From positions 22,735,395 through 22,799,394 of the forward strand of contig JACGWO010000004.1 in the NCBI GenBank assembly GCA_034509735.1: a stretch of 64,000 bases of DNA. The letters are read 5' to 3'. A program made the position numbers and the translations under genes. Position 1 is the stretch's first letter; the number at the start of each line of letters is the position of its first letter. Shown here piece by piece: positions 36,340 to 48,559 of the stretch. This DNA is from Sesamum alatum (lineage: Eukaryota; Streptophyta; Magnoliopsida; Lamiales; Pedaliaceae). The notes below the pieces were generated by a model. That model was not told the origin of the DNA and did not search any database. It saw nothing but the letters and a program-made list of their open reading frames with translations.

Positions 36340-39237
36340 TAAAAGAATTGGGTACGGCTCGGGAATGCAACAGAAGCGTAAAAACGTGGAATTAAAGCAT
36401 AATATAAAATGGATTCAAAGGGGTTTTCCCTTTGAAGTTCCCGGGCGTTCGGTGTTGTCAAAGCATAAATGAAAGAAGGAGAAGATGCTGGACAAGTGGC
36501 AAAAGGAAGAAAACAAAAAGATACATGAAAATGTAAAGAAAACCTACCTTTTTTGTTTACTACACGTATAACCAGTACATGCATTGTTCATTCTTTTTCT
36601 TCTTCGTATGTCCACTTGAGAGCTCAACTTAAAACTCCTCTAAGTATTGTCCACACCATACAAATGATCCAAACTATAGTTTATTGCTAGATAAAATATA
36701 GTGAAGAGAAGAAGAAAATAATTCCAAAGCAACACTATCAATTAGTGATCTTTAAAATGTTTTATGTTCTTTTCTTTCGAAAAAAAAAAAAGAACACTTA
36801 GAGAGAATTTTCAGAGATGGTTTTGGCTAAAATCTCCAGCAAAAAATTGAAGCAAGCTAGTGTATTTTTGTGTAGTGTATTTTATGTGTAAGTAGGAATT
36901 TTTGAATTCAAAATTCAACTTCCATCAAAAAACCTCCAAGGCTAACTTCCAATATACACTATTATAGCAAAAGTATCACCCATGATGGCACATGGAGAAC
37001 CACCTACACATGCACCTCACATGGCCTATACACATTAGGAGAAAGCTCCAAATTCTCCTACAACATGCTTCAACTTGTACAAGATGTGGACTTGAATTCC
37101 ATGCTTTTGGACTTTATTAATCTAATTAAATTAAAGTCCAAACAAGAATCATTGGGAATTAACTAATCTAATTAATCTCAATCCAATTGAATCCCGATAG
37201 TTTATTTAATCCAATTAAATAAACATAAGTCCAAATTCAGAACAATCGATCCAATCAATTATTCTAGCCAAAACCCAATAAATTAATCCAATTAATTTAA
37301 AGGTTCTTAGTCCAAAATTAACTAATCAAATTAATTAATCTTGGACCATCCATCAAATAGATTTCCCAATAAATAATCCAATCATTTATTTCCTCTCTTG
37401 AATAAATTTAATACAATTAAATTTATTCGCTTCTTCTAGAATTAATTCCAAATTAATTCCACCAAATCCAAAGTGATTTGTGTGTGACTCATTAGGTTCA
37501 CCCTTAGCTAGACTTGGGCTTGTATCCAACACAATTGGTCAATTAAATCCAATTTAATTAACTTTTTTTTCAATTAACCCTTAATCGAAAAAACGCCCGT
37601 CACCATGGGTGGCCGTCTAGCAACGATCCATGGGACTAAAGACTAGGTGAATGTTGCCGTGAACATTTAGGCTCTCGAGTTCCATACGAGTACAGTCCTT
37701 CCATCATTCGTCTCCCGGTCTAAGTCTAGGGCATGGAATTGGGCATCGGTTCCCATCCTGGACTAGACAACTATGCTTAATAACTCGAGACACGTTTTCT
37801 CTATTGATCAATGTAGGAAACCATTCCCTACGCCCAATTCCATGCCCTACACTTAGACCGGGAGACGGATGATGGAAGGACCGTACTCGTATGGAACTCG
37901 AGAGCCTAAATATTCACGCCAACATTCACCTAGTCTCTAGTGCCATGGACCGTTGCTAGACGGCCACCCATGGTGAAGGACGTTTTTCCGATCAATGGTT
38001 AATCAGAAAATAATTAATTAAACTGGATTTAATTGACCAATTGTGTTGAACACAAGCCCAAGTCTAGTTGAGGATGAACCTAATGAGTCAAACACAAATC
38101 ACTTTGGATTTGGCGGAATTAATTTGGAATTAATTCTAGAAGAAGTGAATAAATTTAATCGGATTAAATTTATTTAAGAGAGAAAGTAAATGATTGGATC
38201 ATTTATTGAGAAATCCATTTGATGGATGGTTCAAGAATTACTTAATTGAATTAGTTAATTTTTTGGACTAAGAACCTTTAAATTAATTGAATTAATTTAT
38301 CGGGTTTTGGCTAGAATAGTTGATTGGATCAATTATTCTTAATTTGGACTTATGTTTATTTAATTGGATTAAATAAATAATTGGGCTTCAATTGGATTGA
38401 AATTAATCAGATTAATTAATGCCCAATGGATACATGTTTGGACTTTATTTAATTTGATTAAATACAAATCCAAAAACATAAAGGTTCAAGTCCATTTTTA
38501 ATGCAAGTTGAAGCTAGTTAAGGAGGAGTTTCAACTCTTCCATATATGTACATGATGTGCACGAATTTTCGCTCTTTTGTGGGTGGTTTTTCCTTGCTAT
38601 CATGTGTAGTGGATGTGCTAGAAGTGTGGGTATGTGGAAGTTGCCTTGGAGGTTACTTATGTAGGTGGTTTTTTGAATACTACATTCTACATACACAAAA
38701 CTACTTTGCTAGAAACAATTTATTTTACTTGCTTCAATTTTGCTGGAGATTTTAGGCCAAAATACTCTCTGAAAATTCTCTCTTTTAGTGTTCATACTTC
38801 TTAGAGAAGATTGAACAAAAACATTCCAAGGTACACTAATTAATAGTGCTTTCTTTGGAATTGTTCCTTCTTCTTTGTTTCTATTTTCTATCTAGCAATA
38901 GAGTAGAAATAAATCCATAGTGTGGTGTGGAATGCATTAGAGGAGTTCTACGTTGAGCTCTCAAGTGGGCGAACGAAGAAGGAAAGGAAAGGAACAACGC
39001 ACGAACACGTTCTACATAAACGAACAAAGGTTGGTTTCCTTTTACATTTTTGTGTAACTTTGTTCTTCTCCTTTTAAGCCACATATCCAGCTTGTTTTAT
39101 TTTTTTGTTTATACTTTGACAAACACCGAACATCGGGAACTTCAAAGGGAACACCCCTTTGAATCCGGTTTAAATTATGTCTTAAATTTATGTTTTTACG
39201 CTACCGTTGCGTTCCCGGGCCGTACCCTATTCTTTTA
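36340..39237. repeat. Inverted repeat made of two head-to-head 5' LTRs
   Basis: The left arm, about 36340-37747 (5' LTR of element 1, reverse), is the inverted partner of the right arm, about 37830-39237 (5' LTR of element 2, forward). Each arm is about 1.41 kb and the centre, with about 82 unpaired bases, lies near 37.79 kb. The arms differ at many sites (roughly 85% by eye near the outer ends), so they are two separate old LTRs brought together, not a fresh palindrome. Both lack the TGTTAG end that an intact LTR would have. Confidence 0.8.
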
Positions 39238-39250
39238 GTGGTATCAGAGC

Positions 39251-41185
39251 CCGGTTCGGTGTGTGGCTTTAAGGAGTTACATGTTATAATTTGTTAAGCA
39301 TGTTGAACGTGTTTAAAATGCTTTTGGAAAGCATGTTTTACGGTTTTTTCTAGCATGATTATATGTATGAAAATATGTGTTAATTTTGCTTTTGAAATTA
39401 TGGATATCTACGCATTTTATGAGAATTTGATTTTCTGTAAATGCATGTTTATACTTTAGTTTTACAGCTGAAATTTAAAAAAAAAAAATAGGAAAATGTT
39501 CGGCAACCGTCTGCTTGCTGCTGCCTGCCGGCCGGTTACTGGGCCAGCAGGCGTGCGCGCAGGCAGTGGCCTGCGCGCGCGCTGGCCGTGCGTGCTGGCA
39601 TGCAGCGCAGGCAGGCAGGCCTGCACGCGCTGGGCGCGGAGTGCTGCGCGCGTGCGGCCGGCCGTAGGCCGGTCTGGGACGTCTGGGCTGTTTTGCATTG
39701 TTTTTCATGAAAATTTTAATTTTCTAATTTCTGCTGTTTTCTGAATGTGAGTAATTTTAGCATATTTTAATTTTAGTTAAATTGGATTTTTCTAAAATTA
39801 TTTTTGATACCTTAGATTATTTTGGAAATAGTTTCCAAACTAAAATGGTTTATACATTGGATGTATGGGTCATATCCATTTTTCAATTGCATTATTAGTA
39901 TATTATTTTCTGCACTTAATTATGTTTATGGTTAGATATTGGATATCTTGTTATAAACACATGGTATGTATTTATTTGTTGGCATATTTATATTAGATGT
40001 AAATGTGCTTTGTTGTTGTTGTTTATTTGATAAACAATAAGGATAATCACTAGCCCCTTTTTAGCCTATGTATGGTTTAATTTATTGTTGGGTGAGGCCT
40101 ACGTGCCTCTTTGTTTTTCTTCTCTCTATCGTTTTTAGCCTTAGAATAATAAGGCTTTCTTTCTCCCTATTAATGTACTTCCCCCGACTTACGATTGGGG
40201 TTTCTTTTAAGTTGTAATGAGAGTAGATTAGATTGTGAGGATTTAATTTATTAATTGTAAGCTTCCAAGGAGATGAAGTTCCGGTGGACGGAGCCCATGA
40301 TGGAAGGTCAAGAAGAACAATGGATGAATTTTTACAAGGCCCCATTAGAATGATAATGGGATGTAAATATTGTAATAGTGTAGGTCTACCCTAGTTTGAC
40401 CATAGATCCACTGCGGGCTCAGTAGATCACTTAGGAATGGGCTTGTGATCATCCTAACAGGGGCGTGCTAGGCTTGCTTTGCATGTGCTTAAGTTTTTTA
40501 TGCTTTGATGTGTGGTGTGTTTGGAATGCGTCTTATTACATTATATGTATAAATCTTGAGCATGCAAAATACTAATAATGATGAGGTCTCTGTCTTAATA
40601 AAATGATGAACTCTCACTTGGATGGTCCAAGTAAATATTAGGTCCAAAATGAAATTAAATCAAATGGTTTGATTATTCAAAGCCTTCCATCCATAATAAT
40701 GTAATGATGAAGCTACTTTCATCTAAAGCGTGGTCTCACGAGTCGTGGCACGTTTTGGAATGAATGAAAGCTGCATTATTGTTACGAACAAAGGAATATG
40801 CTCATGTTTCCCTGTCTCACGAGTCGTGGGGGGCGACAGTTGAGATATGATTTGGTTGATTGGTCGGGCCTAACGCCGAAGTAACATGATTCGCTTGGAG
40901 TCCTCGGAATCATGTGAAAGAGGTGAGGCAAAATATCTTGGGAATCTCATTGGATGAGAATGGTATTGGATACCTCCCACAAAGCTTTTCCTATGTGAAT
41001 CGTAAAAGCGGGGCATGGAGAATTGCGTTTGTGGATCCCAAGCCCACTAGGAAATGGTTTCCCGAAACCCCACTTGAGAGTGGTGGGCTTTCATAGAAAT
41101 AGTGGGGGGGTTAATGACTAAAGACCATGTCATAAGCTTGAATTAATATTATAATTCGTTTGCTAATTTCTGCTTTACATTTTGA
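39251..41185 (+). other. Leader of Copia element 2
   Basis: About 1.9 kb of leader. It has a GC-rich island at 39492-39690, two copies of CACGAGTCGTG at 40737-40747 and 40818-40828, and a small frame at 40914-41096 ending in RKWFPETPLESGG. The last ~300 bp align with the leaders of elements 1 and 3. Confidence 0.6.
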
Positions 41186-42604
41186 ATGTATATGTCTAAG
41201 AACCCGTTATCTATGATTATGGAGACTAATAAGTTTAATGGAACGAACTTCAATGACTGGCTGCATAATCTGAGGATTGTCCTCGATTACGAAAACCAGG
41301 CTTATGTGCTGGATAAGCCATTTCCCGTAACCTTGCCGGAAGGTTCCTCGCCAGAAGAGCGTTTGACGTTCGAAAAATGGCATGAGGCTGATCGCAAGGT
41401 ACGCAGCATCATACTGGCATCCATGACCAATGAGATCCAGAAGCAGTATGATAGGCTGGACCATGTCAACGCGATAATGCTCCGCTTACAAGATATGTAT
41501 GCAGTTCCGGATAGGCATATTAGATATGCCACCACAAAAGCATTTTTCGGCACTAAGATGACTGAAGGATCCTCTGTACATGAACATGGGATCAAGATGC
41601 TTTCCCTTGTGGAAAAACTCGAGGATCTCAAAGTTGGGCTTGATAATGATACATATATAGATGTGATCCTATAGTCTCTTCTTCCCTCTTACGACCCTTT
41701 TGTCGTGAATTACAACCTGAATGGGTTTGAGAAATCCATACACGAGTTGATAAACATGTTGACCCAGTTTGAAGCAACGACCAAAAGGTCTGCGCCGGCG
41801 ATACTGGTTAGGGAGGCTTCGACCTCTAAGGCGAAAGGCAAGAGGGTCGGACTCTGGAAGAGGAAGAAGGGAAAGGCAAAAGCCGCTGCTAGCGCTCAGA
41901 GCGCTCCTATTGCCCCAGTGGGGATGGGCAAAGGAAAGGGAAAGGTTGGAACGCAGCAATCGAGGGCAAATGATGTTTGCATGCATTGCCATGGAAGAGG
42001 GCATTGGAAGAGGGACTGCCCCAAGCTCCTTTTCAATCAAGGTATGTTTGTTATTGAGGTTAACATGATTATTAATTCTGCTTCTTGGGTATTGGATACC
42101 TATTGTGGAGCTCACATCTGCAATGATTTGCAGGTGCTGGAAAGAAGCAGAAAGCTAAGTAGGGACGAGGTCGTGCTGAGGCTAGGTGATGGCAAGGCTA
42201 TTTCTGCTGAAGCTGTAGGTCTAGTCCACTTACTTGTTAGTGATCAAGTTAGGATAGAATTAAAAGATTACTATTATGTACCTAGCATGATCAAGAATAT
42301 CATTTCAATACCATTGTTGAACAATGCTGGTCTTAAGTTCATGATCAATAAAAATTATTTTTATTTGATGAAGAATGGTTCTTCATATCTGTTAGGTAAA
42401 CTTCATAACGGTCTTTATATTCTTCAACAGCGTGATTTGATCATGACTGCTCAAAACAAACGAAAAATGGATAATACAGAAAATGCACAGATTTGGCATG
42501 CAAGGCTAGGTCACATCTCTCAAGACAGGATTAGGAGGTTGGTGGACTCAAAGAGTCTAGAAATAGATGATTGGACCATCTACCGGCCTGCGAGTCTTGT
42601 CTAA
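41186..42604 (+). pseudogene. Copia element 2 gag, protease and pre-integrase
   Basis: One frame is open from 41186 to 42604 except for a single TAG at 41672-41674. It begins MYMSKNPLSMIMETNKFNG. Gag follows, then a lysine/arginine-rich stretch, then an intact zinc knuckle CMHCHGRGHWKRDC. The aspartic protease region WVLDTYCGAHICND has Tyr where the active-site Gly/Ser is expected. The pre-integrase block IWHARLGHISQDRIRRL follows. A frame change at about 42570-42604 leads into the integrase. Confidence 0.85.
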
Positions 42605-43570
42605 AAGGGAAAATACCAAGAAGCCCTTTGTTGGACAAAGCATGCTTGCCAGTGGTCTTTTATATTTGATCCATTCAGATGTCTTGGGGCCACTGAATAC
42701 AAAGGCCAGAGGAGGGTTTTCTTACTTCATAACTTTTATCGATGATCACTTACGGTATGGTTATTTTTACCTTATGAGGTACAAGTCTGAGGCCTTTGGA
42801 AGGTTTAAAGAGTTCAGGTTTGAAGTTGAAAACCAAACTGGTTGCAAAATTAAAGCCCTTCAGTCGGACCGAGGTGGTAAGTATTTGAGTGGGAAATTCT
42901 TGGATTATTTAAAAGAGAATAGGATTCTCTCTCAGTGGACTCCTCCCGGAACGCCACAACTGAACGGTGTCTCTGAAAGGAGGAATCGAACCTTATTGGA
43001 CATGGTTCAATCCATGATGAGTTTTACCGAACTGCCCTTATCCTTCTGGGGTTATGCTCTTGAGACGGCAGCCAAATTATTAAACATGGCACCTTCTAAG
43101 ACTGTGGCCCAGACGCCATATCAGATATGGCATGGCAAGCCTGCTTCCTACAAGTACTTGAGAATGTGGGGTAGCCCTGCATACGTCAAAGACTAGTGGG
43201 AGACAAACTAGACTCGAGGTCTAGTTTGTGCAGTTTTGTGGGTTATCCTAAGGAAACTGCGGGGTATTATTTTTATGATCCTTCCGAGCAAAAGGTTTTT
43301 ATCTCGAGAAACGCAGTGTTCTTGGAAAAGGGTTTTCCAGCGGATACCCGTCGTGAGGAATTGCTCCTTGAGGAATCAAGTAAGGCAATACCTCAAATGG
43401 ATGCAGTGACATCATCTGCACCTGTAGTTCCCACTGACGATATTCCTGTCCTCCGAAGGTCGACTAGAGTTTCCCATCAACCTGATAGGTATGGGTTTCT
43501 GGGTCTAACCGGTCAGTTGGACAATAATCCAAAGACCTACGGAGAAGCGATGTCGGACATCGATTCAGGA
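42567..43570 (+). pseudogene. Copia element 2 integrase
   Basis: The frame at 42567-43196 holds the catalytic core: HSDVLGPLN with the first Asp, QSDRGGKYLSG with the second, and QLNGVSERRNRTLL with the Glu. It ends in GSPAYVKD and shifts to the frame at 43196-43576, which carries the C-terminal part (SSLCSFVGYPKETAGYYFYD, then VLRRSTRVSHQPDRYGF). A TAG at 43574-43576 stops it before the RT. Confidence 0.85.
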
Positions 43571-43576
43571 AAATAG

Positions 43577-45042
43577 GTTGAGGCCATGAAATCCAAAATG
43601 GACTCTATGAGTTCAAACAAGGTTTGGACCTTGGTAGATCCACCCAAGGGTGTCAAGCCCGTCGGGTGTAAATGGGTCTACAAACGTAAGCTTAGAGCTG
43701 ACGGGGAGGTGACTACCTTCAAGGCTAGGCTTGTGGCAAAAGGTTATACTCAGCGGCCTGGGGTCGATTTTGAGGAAACCTATTCACCCGTAGCCATGGC
43801 TAAGTCCATTCTGATTATGCTTGCCATAGCTGCATAGTATGACTATGAAATATGGCAGATGGATGTGAAAACGGCCTTCCTTAATAGATTTGTTGAGGAA
43901 GAGATCTATATAGATCAGCCGGAGGGTTTCACATCTGTTGGAGAAGAGCAAAAGGTCTGCCATTTCCAAAGGTCCATCTATGGTCTCAAACAAGCTTCCC
44001 GAAGTTGGAATATCCATTTTGATGAAGTCATACGGGGTTATGATTTCATCAAGATGAGCTTAAGCCTTGTGTATACAAGAAGGTCAGTGGGAGCTCGGTT
44101 GCGTTCCTAGTGTTTTATGTGGATGACATCTTACTCATTGGGAATGATGTAAAGATGTTAGGTGACATTAAGGCATGGTTATCCACACAATTCTCCATAA
44201 AGGATTTGGGTGATGCTTCCTACATCCTAGGCATCAAGATTATCCGGGATAGATCTAAAAGGATGTTAGGAATGACCCAAACCTCGTATATTGAGAAAGT
44301 CTTGAAGAGATTCAAGATGGAAAACTCCAAACGAGGATTCCTTCCTATGAGGCATGGGGTTAAACTGTCCAAGAAGCAGTCTCCGAAGACTGATGAGGAA
44401 GTTAGAAGGATGTTGGACATCCCCTATGCTTCAGCCGTAGGCAGCATACAGTATGTTGTGCAGTACACAAGGCCTGATGTCGCTTTCGCTTTGAGCGTAA
44501 CGAGCAGATATCAGGCTTGTGCCGATGAGGCTCACTGGACTGCAGTCAAGACCATTCTTAAGTACCTGAGAAGGACTAAAGATATGTTCTTGGTTTGCGG
44601 TGGTGGAGAGTTAATTCTAGAAGGCTACAGCGACGCTAGCTTCCAGTCTAATGAGGACGATGCCAAGTCTCAATCTGGATTTGTATTCACGCTGAATGGT
44701 GGTGTGGTGGCTTGGAAAATTTCCAAGCAGGATACCACAACTGATTCCACCATGGAAGCTGAGTACATAACGGCTTCGAAAGTAGCTAAGGAGGCGGTTT
44801 GGATGAAAAACTACATCCAAGAGTTGGGTGTAGTGTCTAGCATTGCCGAGCCAGTAGTTATGTTTTGTGATAACAACGGGACTATAGCGCAAGTGAAGGA
44901 ACCGAGATCTCATCACCAATCCAAACACATTCTTAGACGCTACCATCTGCTTAGAGAGATGGTGGGAAGAGGTGACGTTCGGATGGACCGAGTCACATCG
45001 GCAGAAAATACGGCAGATCCGCTGACCAAGCCAGTGTCGTAG
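43577..45042 (+). pseudogene. Copia element 2 reverse transcriptase and RNase H
   Basis: RT starts with NKVWTLVDPPKGVKPVGCKW, then FKARLVAKGYTQRPGVDF, then a TAG at 43835-43837, then YDYEIWQMDVKTAFLN with a catalytic Asp. A frame change at about 44060 leads to FYVDDILLIGND with both catalytic Asps. The RNase H follows (GYSDASFQSNEDDAKSQSG, DSTMEAEYITASK, FCDNNGTIAQVKEPRSHHQS) and ends ENTADPLTKPVS. The final ~310 residues are one open frame. Confidence 0.85.
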
Positions 45043-45117
45043 GTTACTCATACTCAGCATATTGGGAAGATGGGTTTGAGGGTCATGAGTGATTGGCTTT
45101 AGGGTCAAGTGGGAGAT

Positions 45118-45560
45118 TGTTAGAATAGGTGACCGAAAAGCCAATTAGATTGATCTTGATGTAATCTATTTCTGACAATGTCATTGTAATTGTAATATTC
45201 CTATATGAATAAAGTGAGTATTCATGTTTGGCAGTTTCATTTGTTGTGCTCGCTATTTATGTTTATTCCATTAACATCACAATAAAGCCCACAGGCCAAA
45301 CGAACAACCCATGTAGTTGGGATGCGCATTGGATGGCAACTATGAAACCAACTTCTAAGGGTTAGGTCTGAACGTTCCAAGTCGAGGACCTTGAGAGTCC
45401 TATACAGACTTTCACTAAGGATTGCATTCATTGGATGAGTGTCGTGTTTCATCGGCGACAGACGTTGGACGTCTATGCAGTATTAGTGGGTTAGTTGACA
45501 AGGATGAGTGTCGTGTTTTTACGCTTTCGTTGCGTTCCCGGGCCGTACCCTATTCTTTCA
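45118..45560 (+). repeat. 3' LTR of Copia element 2 (internally deleted)
   Basis: It starts TGTTAGAATAGGTGACCG just after the purine tract and ends ...CCCTATTCTTTCA. Relative to the 843-bp 3' LTR of element 1 it is missing about 400 bp between the GTTAGTTGACAAGG and TTTTTACGCTTTCG words. Confidence 0.8.
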
Positions 45561-46200
45561 TGGGATCCATTGTACCAGTCTTGGTAGAGACGGTGGAGAG
45601 ACGTAGAGGTGGAACCCCAATCGGCATGCCACAAACAAATCGCCTCGCAAACATGCCACCGACATTCCGCCCGCTTTGTACAAACGCCAGAGCGATGAGA
45701 AATCAATCCTGAATATCCTTCCCGCCGAAAACCTTCTATAATTGAATCTGGCACTGTTCCTACCCTTCCAGGTCGCCCAACAGATTAGGATGGGAAGGAG
45801 TATGCGGATATGGCCCCTCTTCGCGTACGGGGACAATAATTTCCAAAAATCTAGCATTGTCGAGATGTGAGCTGTGACAGGAGAAGAGCACCCAAACCAT
45901 GCCCTAAAGAAATCCCAAACCTCATGGATCACTAGACTTTCAAGAAATACGTGTTGCAGCGTCTCAAGGTTCCGACAAACTCACATTTGGAGACCACGGT
46001 GAGCCCCTTAGTTCGAAGCTGAGCATCAACTGGAAGGTAGTCGTGCAACAGTCTCCACATAAACACCGACTGTGTCGGCGTGATAGTCTTGTGCCATAAG
46101 TCTTGGAAGAGGGCAGTGCAAAGCCGAGGAACGAACCTCTGCCAAGCGGACTTAATAGAGAATCTTCCGCTAGGTGAGCCCTTCCAAACAACAATGTTTG
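45561..46200 (-). pseudogene. LINE 3' part: zf-RVT and C-terminal tail
   Basis: The reverse strand reads IVVWKGSPSGRFSIKSAWQ, then FMWRLLHDYLPVDAQLRTKG, the zinc-binding RVT-associated domain of plant L1-type LINEs, followed by the usual tail (HIRILLPILICWATWKGRNS). It joins in frame to the LINE part at 62414-64000 once the insertion 46201-62413 and one copy of GTTTG are removed. A frame change occurs near 45930, and element 2 truncates its end at 45561. Confidence 0.8.
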
Positions 46201-47820
46201 TGTAGGACAAGCGGATCCGCCCGGTAGCGCGAGCGGAAGCGAGAAATGCGTAAATCAATACGTAATTAAAATTAAATCGCATATAAAGCGAAATCCTAAG
46301 GGGGTGTACCCTTGGGTGCTCAACCGGACGTTCGATGTAGGATGTGTTAAAGTTAAAAGCATGCATATAACACATAGGGCATAGACGAAAAGTAAATCTA
46401 CTAAAGCATAATAAACCGTTACCTTGTAGACTTAACGTGTGCTCGGTTACTTGCGTTGTTCCTTCTCCGGAATGCTCACAAATCCAAATGTATGGATTCT
46501 CCAAAGGTTATCCACACCACATCGAAAGAAACTCACGTTCTCCTTGCTAGAAGAGAACGGGTTTATGAAGGAATCGGTTTAAGAGAATAACACTATGAAT
46601 AAGTGTTCTATTAAACCTACTTTGTTCTTCCTCTTGATTCAAAATCAAGTGAAGAACACAAGTGGGAACGGAGGGAGATGGCCGAGAGTGAGAGAGAGAG
46701 GAGAGGCCGAAAAATGCTTCTTCTTTTTCCTTGAAAAAGATGAATAATGATTCTCTTGCACAAGGTGTTTATATACTCCTATATATACATAATTAATGTG
46801 ATTATTGGAATGTGTCTAGATTCATCCAAGGATGTCTAGATACATCCCAATCAATCACCATTAAATCTTCAATCAAGCCTACCAACTTTTATGGTATGAT
46901 CAAATCATACCAAAAGGGAAGGGCTTGATTGGAGTTGATTTGTCTCTTACCAAAAGAGACAAGTCAACCGCCACCTTGCGTAGAACATGGCTGAATTTTG
47001 CTTCCTCCAAGGGAGCATTTTGGCCATGCTCATTATGGGAAGAAGTCCAACTTCTTCCTATTCCAAAATAGGAATTATTTCTCCTCTCGGGTCAAAATTT
47101 AACGGACCGAGTTTTATCGTAATCCAATTAGAATGAACCCAAAATTAAATCCAATTTAATGTCCACTTAAATTATTCCCGTTGATCTTTTAATCAAATCA
47201 AAAGATCCAACTTCTCAACTTTCCATAATTAATTCATAAATCCAACTTACCGATTAAACGCGGGCCCGATACAATATCAGCCCGTCCATCCAATGGACTA
47301 TCCTTAAGTAATTCAATTACTTATTTATCCCTCGAGATTGACTCCAAGTCAATCTCTCAACCTTCTCGGTGATTTGTGTGTGACCCTTTAGGTTCACCAT
47401 CAGCTAGACTTGGGCCCCTGTCCCACAAGGGCCCGTTACCATGGGTGGCCGTCTAGCAACGGTCCATGGCACTAGAGACTAGGTGAATGTTGGCGTGAAC
47501 ATTTAGGCGCCGATTCCGTACGGGTACGGTCCTTCCGTCTACCGTCTCCCAGCCTTAGTCTAGGGTATGGAATTGGGCGTCGGTTCCCATCCTTGACTAG
47601 GCATCTATGCTTAATACTCGAGACTACGTATGCTTCATTGCATCGACACAGGAAACCATTCCCTGTTCGACCAACCACGGTGGCCACAACTTCAAACAGC
47701 ATGAACGTGTCTCCAAGTGCATAGGAGATACCTCTGTCACATACTGACAGGGGACGGATCCTCTTCTTGGAATCTACCGTCCTCGCTACATATTCTGACT
47801 GCACTGGACAAGGCTTATAA
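46201..47820 (-). repeat. Outer LTR, 3' portion (reverse strand)
   Basis: It resembles the other LTRs of this Copia group in order but with low identity: GGGGGTGTACCC block near 46300, TTGCGTTGTTCC near 46460, and the conserved hairpin at 47439-47469. It departs from LTR sequence at about 47820, just after GGACAAGGCTTAT, and passes straight into the GC-rich leader of the inner element. The remaining LTR start is at 62187-62413. Confidence 0.75.
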
Positions 47821-48559
47821 TGATCATCTTGCGCGCTAGCCTGCCGGCCGTCAGTCGTGCGCCTGCCCTGCGCAGGTGCGCGCGCGCACGCGCACTGGAC
47901 GCGCATGCCGGGCGCGCCCGCAGACACCATCGTCTGCGTGAGCGCGCGCCCGGCGACGCCGCCTCGTGCGTGCGCGGCCCTTCAGCACGCAGTCGCGAGG
48001 GCGCGTGCGCATAGGGCGCGCCTGCCGGTGCGCGCGTGCAGACACCATCGTCTGCGTGCGCGCGCGCCTGGAGGCGCCGCCCCGTGCGCGCGCTCACGTC
48101 CGGGTGCTCAGGCATCCCAGCGCGCTGGCCTGGCGCGTGCGCGCGGGCTTCCCTGCCCGTTTGTGCGCGCGCCCGGCCAGCCGCCTTGCCTGTCGCCCGG
48201 CCGCGCCACCCGGCAGGCTGTCTACGCGCAGTCATGCGCGCCTGGCGCAGGCGGCCGCGCGCAGGCTCCTCTGCCTGTGCGCATCTACCTCGCCTGTGCG
48301 CACCGCCGCGCGCGGCCAGCCTCCGGCAGGCCCGCGTGCTGTGGCGTTTCTTCATTTTTGTTTCGATTTTCACCCCCCGTTTCCCAAGAAAGACAGAAAA
48401 TCCAACAATACCAAAAAACATACGAATTTAAAAGCAAGAAAATGACATGCTTTAATTATAATACAATCAAGAATTAATCAAAACATGCCATAACACGTTT
48501 CATGCTTAAAACACACGTAAAATCCTAGGCCTATACATCGAACCGGGCTCTGATACCAC
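47821..48559 (-). other. Leader of the inner reverse-strand element, with GC island
   Basis: The primer-binding site TGGTATCAGAGC lies at 48547-48558 (reverse). The leader beside it holds a ~520-bp GC-rich island (47826-48345) with two copies of a CAGACACCATCGTCTGCGTG word about 100 bp apart. The gag-pol and 3' LTR expected further left are absent, so this element is truncated at about 47820. Long frames in the island are composition artefacts. Confidence 0.7.

Larger units (their letters stand above)
30461..37829 (-). mobile_element. Copia element 1 (reverse strand), degenerate
   Basis: The 3' LTR spans 30461-31305 and on the reverse strand starts TGTTAGAATAGGTGAC; the purine tract GGTCAAGTGGGAGA precedes it. 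Remains of gag-pol occupy 31306-34528. A long leader runs to the primer-binding site at 36327-36338 (TGGTATCAAAGC, one mismatch to the initiator-Met tRNA type). The 5' LTR starts at 36340 and is broken off at about 37829, where it meets element 2. The two LTRs match almost base for base over their shared 440 bp, confirming they belong to one element. The 3' LTR lacks about 1 kb of the interior present in the 5' copy. Confidence 0.8.
37830..45560 (+). mobile_element. Copia element 2 (forward strand), degenerate
   Basis: The broken 5' LTR ends at 39237, followed by primer-binding site TGGTATCAGAGC at 39239-39250. The leader runs to about 41185, gag-pol occupies 41186-45042, a purine tract lies just before 45118, and the 3' LTR (starting TGTTAGAATAGGTGACC) runs to 45560. 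The 3' LTR is only 443 bp because most of its middle is deleted. The right flank (TGGGATCC...) is LINE sequence. No 5-bp duplication can be checked because the left LTR end is lost. Confidence 0.85.

Noticed and set aside
36340..39237. A recent perfect palindrome caused by assembly folding
   Set aside because: The two arms differ at many positions and each belongs to a different element with its own primer site, so they are not copies of one read.
47786..48477. Long frames of up to 211 residues on both strands in the GC-rich island
   Set aside because: They are rich in Arg, Ala, Pro and Gly in every frame, overlap one another, and match no family. They result from GC-rich stop-poor sequence in a retroelement leader.
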